Shown piece by piece: positions 5,494 through 7,584 of a DNA stretch of 7,584 nt (the first letter of the stretch is position 1; each line of letters opens with the position of its first letter). Both the position numbers and the translations under genes were made by a program. This DNA is from Acidobacteriota bacterium (GTDB lineage Bacteria; Actinomycetota; Acidimicrobiia; Spongiisociales; UBA5794), in NCBI GenBank assembly GCA_022574065.1, contig JACZST010000088.1, positions 1 through 7,584 on the forward strand, written 5' to 3'. Under the pieces are notes generated by a model, which was given only the letters and a program-made list of their open reading frames with translations, made no database searches and was not told where the DNA came from.

Positions 5494-6630
5494 TCAGGCC
5501 CCTTCCAGGTAGCCCTCGAGCTTGCGGGCCCTGGCCGGCTGGCGCAGCTTTGCCAGTGCCTTGGTCTCGATCTGGCGGATCCGCTCCCTGGTCACGTTGA
5601 AGTGGACGCCCACCTCTTCGAGCGTCCTCACCTTGCCATCTGCCAACCCGAAACGCATCACGAGCACATCGCGTTCGCGCTCGTTGAGGCCCTCCAGCGT
5701 GAGACTCAGGTAGTCCTGTAGCAGCTTGAACGACGCCACCTCGACCGGAATCTCGGCGTCGGTGTCTTCGACGAAGTCGCCGAGGGTGGAATCGTCCTCC
5801 TCGCTGAGCGGCGTTTCCAGCGACAGCGGATCCTGGGCGATGCGCTTGAGTTCGGTGACCTTCTCCGGAGCGAGCTCCAGCTCCTCTGCGATCTCCTCGA
5901 TCGTCGGATCGCGTCCGAGTTCCTGCACCAGCAAACGCTGCGCCCTAGCAAGCTTGTTGATCGTCTCCACCATGTGGACGGGAACCCGGATCGTGCGCGC
6001 CTGGTCGGCGAGGGCTCTGGTGACGGCTTGGCGGATCCACCACGTGGCGTAGGTGGAGAACTTGAACCCCTTCCGGTAGTCGAACTTCTCGACGGCCCGG
6101 ATCAGACCAAGGTTTCCTTCCTGAATCAGGTCGAGCAGAACGAGGCCGCGCCCTACGTACTTCTTAGCGATGGAGACGACGAGGCGAAGGTTGGCCTCGA
6201 CGAGCCGCTTGCGAGCCCGGTCCGCCTGGCGCACGGATCGTTCCAGGATGAGCCGCTCATCGGCCGGCAGCAGATCCACGATGTCCAGCTTCTCGTCGGC
6301 ACGGGTGCCGGCCTCGGCCTGCATCGCCAGCTCAACCTCTTGCTGAGGCGTGAGCAACGGGAAGCGTCCGATCTCCTGGAGGTACATCCGCACCGGGTCG
6401 GAGACATGGACGAGCTCGTCGCTGGACAGGGCGGTGGCGGCTAGGGCATCGTCGCTGTCCTCTCGGATAGTGATCTTGGCCTCGCGCAGGGCGACGAACA
6501 CCGCGTCGAATCCGTCGGAGGGAGCGTCGGCATCTTCCAGTTCCTGGAGCACCTCTGACATCACGAGGAACCCGCGCTGCTTGCCGCGGGCGACCAGCTC
6601 GTCGTAGACCGTCCTGCAGGTCTCGTTCAT
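5494..6630 (-). CDS. rpoD: Primary RNA polymerase sigma factor (RpoD/SigA)
   Basis: This 378-residue housekeeping sigma-70 factor guides RNA polymerase to -10/-35 promoters. All group 1 regions are visible: a compact region 1.1-like N-terminus (about 1-60, with RGFLVMSEVLQEL), region 1.2 DPVRMYLQEIGRFPLL (78-93), region 2 with DLIQEGNLGLIRAVEKFDY (167-185) and FSTYATWWIRQA (191-202), region 3 from VPVHMVETINKL (216-227), and region 4 with LEEVGVHFNVTRERIRQIE (337-355), the -35-reading helix-turn-helix. Region 2 reads GRGLVLLDLIQ where GRGMLFLDLIQ is commoner. There is no large non-conserved insert or long acidic extension. The ATG overlaps the dnaG stop (ATGA), and GGAG lies six bases upstream. 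With full regions 1.1-4 and dnaG beside it, an alternative group 2 sigma is unlikely. Confidence 0.97.
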   Translation of the reverse strand: MNETCRTVYDELVARGKQRGFLVMSEVLQELEDADAPSDGFDAVFVALREAKITIREDSDDALAATALSSDELVHVSDPVRMYLQEIGRFPLLTPQQEVELAMQAEAGTRADEKLDIVDLLPADERLILERSVRQADRARKRLVEANLRLVVSIAKKYVGRGLVLLDLIQEGNLGLIRAVEKFDYRKGFKFSTYATWWIRQAVTRALADQARTIRVPVHMVETINKLARAQRLLVQELGRDPTIEEIAEELELAPEKVTELKRIAQDPLSLETPLSEEDDSTLGDFVEDTDAEIPVEVASFKLLQDYLSLTLEGLNERERDVLVMRFGLADGKVRTLEEVGVHFNVTRERIRQIETKALAKLRQPARARKLEGYLEGA

Positions 6631-7584
6631 TCCCTGCTCCGAAGCTCTCTGCGTTGCTGCTCTAACGCTATCAACGATTGGAACCTGTCTGAATACCCCT
6701 GTGGATCGGCGTCGGGGTCGGTGCCGGCCAGCTCGGTGCGCATGGTTTGGATTCGGCGTTCCACCCCCGACAGCTTGAGCCTTTTGACGACTTCGGTGGC
6801 GTCGGGCAGCGGCCGATCGTCGATGGCCAGGCGACGCAGTAATTCGTGTTCCTCGGTGTCCGTGCTGCCGAGAATCGCTCCGAGGTCCGGTGTGGCACCG
6901 GGATCGAGGGCGCCGACCGCAGGCCCGATGACGGCATACGATCTCCGGTGCAGCTCTCGCCCGAACATGTCGACGCCAGGGTCGAGGCTGCGGATCTCTG
7001 AATCGTTGGCAAGGAGCAGGCGCAGGAGCTCGCGTTCGGCCAGGTCAGCGGCGCTCATGCGTTCGATCACCGCCGCCTCGGGCGGAGCACCCTGACCGCT
7101 GGTACGTCGCCGAATCGATGACTCGACAATGTCAAGGTCGACGCCGGTGCGCCGGGACACCAGCACCGCGTACTCGTGCCTCACCACCGGATCGGGATGC
7201 AGCGCGATGAGTCCAGCGGCGGTGCCGACCGCCCGCGCCCTCGCCTCCGGCTCGGTGAGGTCGAATCCAGCTAACTCGCGCTCCATCCGGAACTGGAGCA
7301 GAGGCACCGAATCGGCGACCGCCTTCTCCACCGTCGTGGCATCCCCATCCGAGACCAGGTCTGCGGGGTCGCGGCCGGGTGGAAGAACGGCGACTCGAAA
7401 GTCGAGGTCGCCGGGCACCGATCGGTCGAACCCGCGGTCGGCGGCGCCGGCCCCGGCCTCGTCGGCATCGAAGGCGAGCACGACCCTGTTGGAGAACCGA
7501 CGCAGCAAGTCGAGATGGTCCTCCCCGAGGGCGGGTCCGCCGGTGGCCACCGCGACGGGCAGCCCGGCACTGTGCATGGCGATC
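6627..7584 (-). CDS. dnaG: DNA primase DnaG, C-terminal part (5' end outside window)
   Basis: About 318 residues of the primase that makes RNA primers at the replication fork. The frame stays open to the window edge (codons for I-A precede the first visible ATG), so 7577 is an internal methionine, in the usual VIAMH context of the TOPRIM fold. The visible part starts in TOPRIM: AVATGGPALGEDHLDLLRRF, then VVLAFDADEAG with the metal-binding D-x-D (37 and 39 from that methionine), then LPPGRDPADLV (65-74). Residues beyond about 170, with AERELLRLLLAN (180-191), look like the helicase-binding C-terminal domain. GGPAL replaces the commoner GTAL. The zinc-binding domain and most of the catalytic core lie outside the window. 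It is coupled to rpoD by an ATGA overlap. Confidence 0.95.
   Translation of the reverse strand, partial: IAMHSAGLPVAVATGGPALGEDHLDLLRRFSNRVVLAFDADEAGAGAADRGFDRSVPGDLDFRVAVLPPGRDPADLVSDGDATTVEKAVADSVPLLQFRMERELAGFDLTEPEARARAVGTAAGLIALHPDPVVRHEYAVLVSRRTGVDLDIVESSIRRRTSGQGAPPEAAVIERMSAADLAERELLRLLLANDSEIRSLDPGVDMFGRELHRRSYAVIGPAVGALDPGATPDLGAILGSTDTEEHELLRRLAIDDRPLPDATEVVKRLKLSGVERRIQTMRTELAGTDPDADPQGYSDRFQSLIALEQQRRELRSRE

Noticed and set aside
6627..7577. ATG at 7577 as the true start of a short primase-like gene.
   Set aside because: The frame continues upstream to the window edge and the methionine falls inside the conserved TOPRIM region of DnaG.

Overview
The window is high-GC DNA (about 60-65% by eye) with strong third-position G/C bias. 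It carries a dnaG-rpoD pair, glycine-rich lipoproteins and a peptidoglycan-binding efflux adaptor. This suggests a Gram-positive-type actinobacterium, possibly an Acidimicrobiia-like lineage. The phylum is an inference from gene style and was not checked by search. Almost everything is on the minus strand, so read the map from right to left.

Right (7584-5494, minus): the 3' part of dnaG (primase, cut by the window edge) runs into rpoD (primary sigma factor) with an ATGA stop/start overlap. This is the dnaG-rpoD part of the classical macromolecular-synthesis operon. A 14-bp imperfect hairpin follows the rpoD stop.

Centre (5124-5378, plus): one small YtxH-like membrane protein gene converges on rpoD and diverges from the next operon. 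The region 4956-5123 must hold the control signals for both directions.

Left (4955-111, minus): a compact five-gene operon. In transcription order it encodes two paralogous 211-residue lipoproteins, a membrane-anchored MacA/HlyD-like adaptor with two peptidoglycan-binding modules, a LolD/MacB-type ABC ATPase and a MacB/FtsX-type permease. The last four genes are joined or overlapped (51 bp, then TGATG, TTGA and ATGA junctions), so they are probably made together as one envelope machine. The ATPase and permease would form the motor, the adaptor would reach into the cell wall, and the lipoproteins sit on the outer face of the membrane with no known job. The operon resembles the split MacAB / Bacillus YknXYZ type, with two unusual parts: the duplicated adaptor and the cysteine-patterned lipoprotein pair.

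Far left (35-1, minus): the 5' half of a tRNA, most likely tRNA-Asn, runs off the edge.

No CRISPR array, insertion sequence, phage gene or intact toxin/defence system is visible, and no gene-free stretch exceeds 170 bases. The best candidate for something undescribed is the lipoprotein-adaptor-ABC operon.
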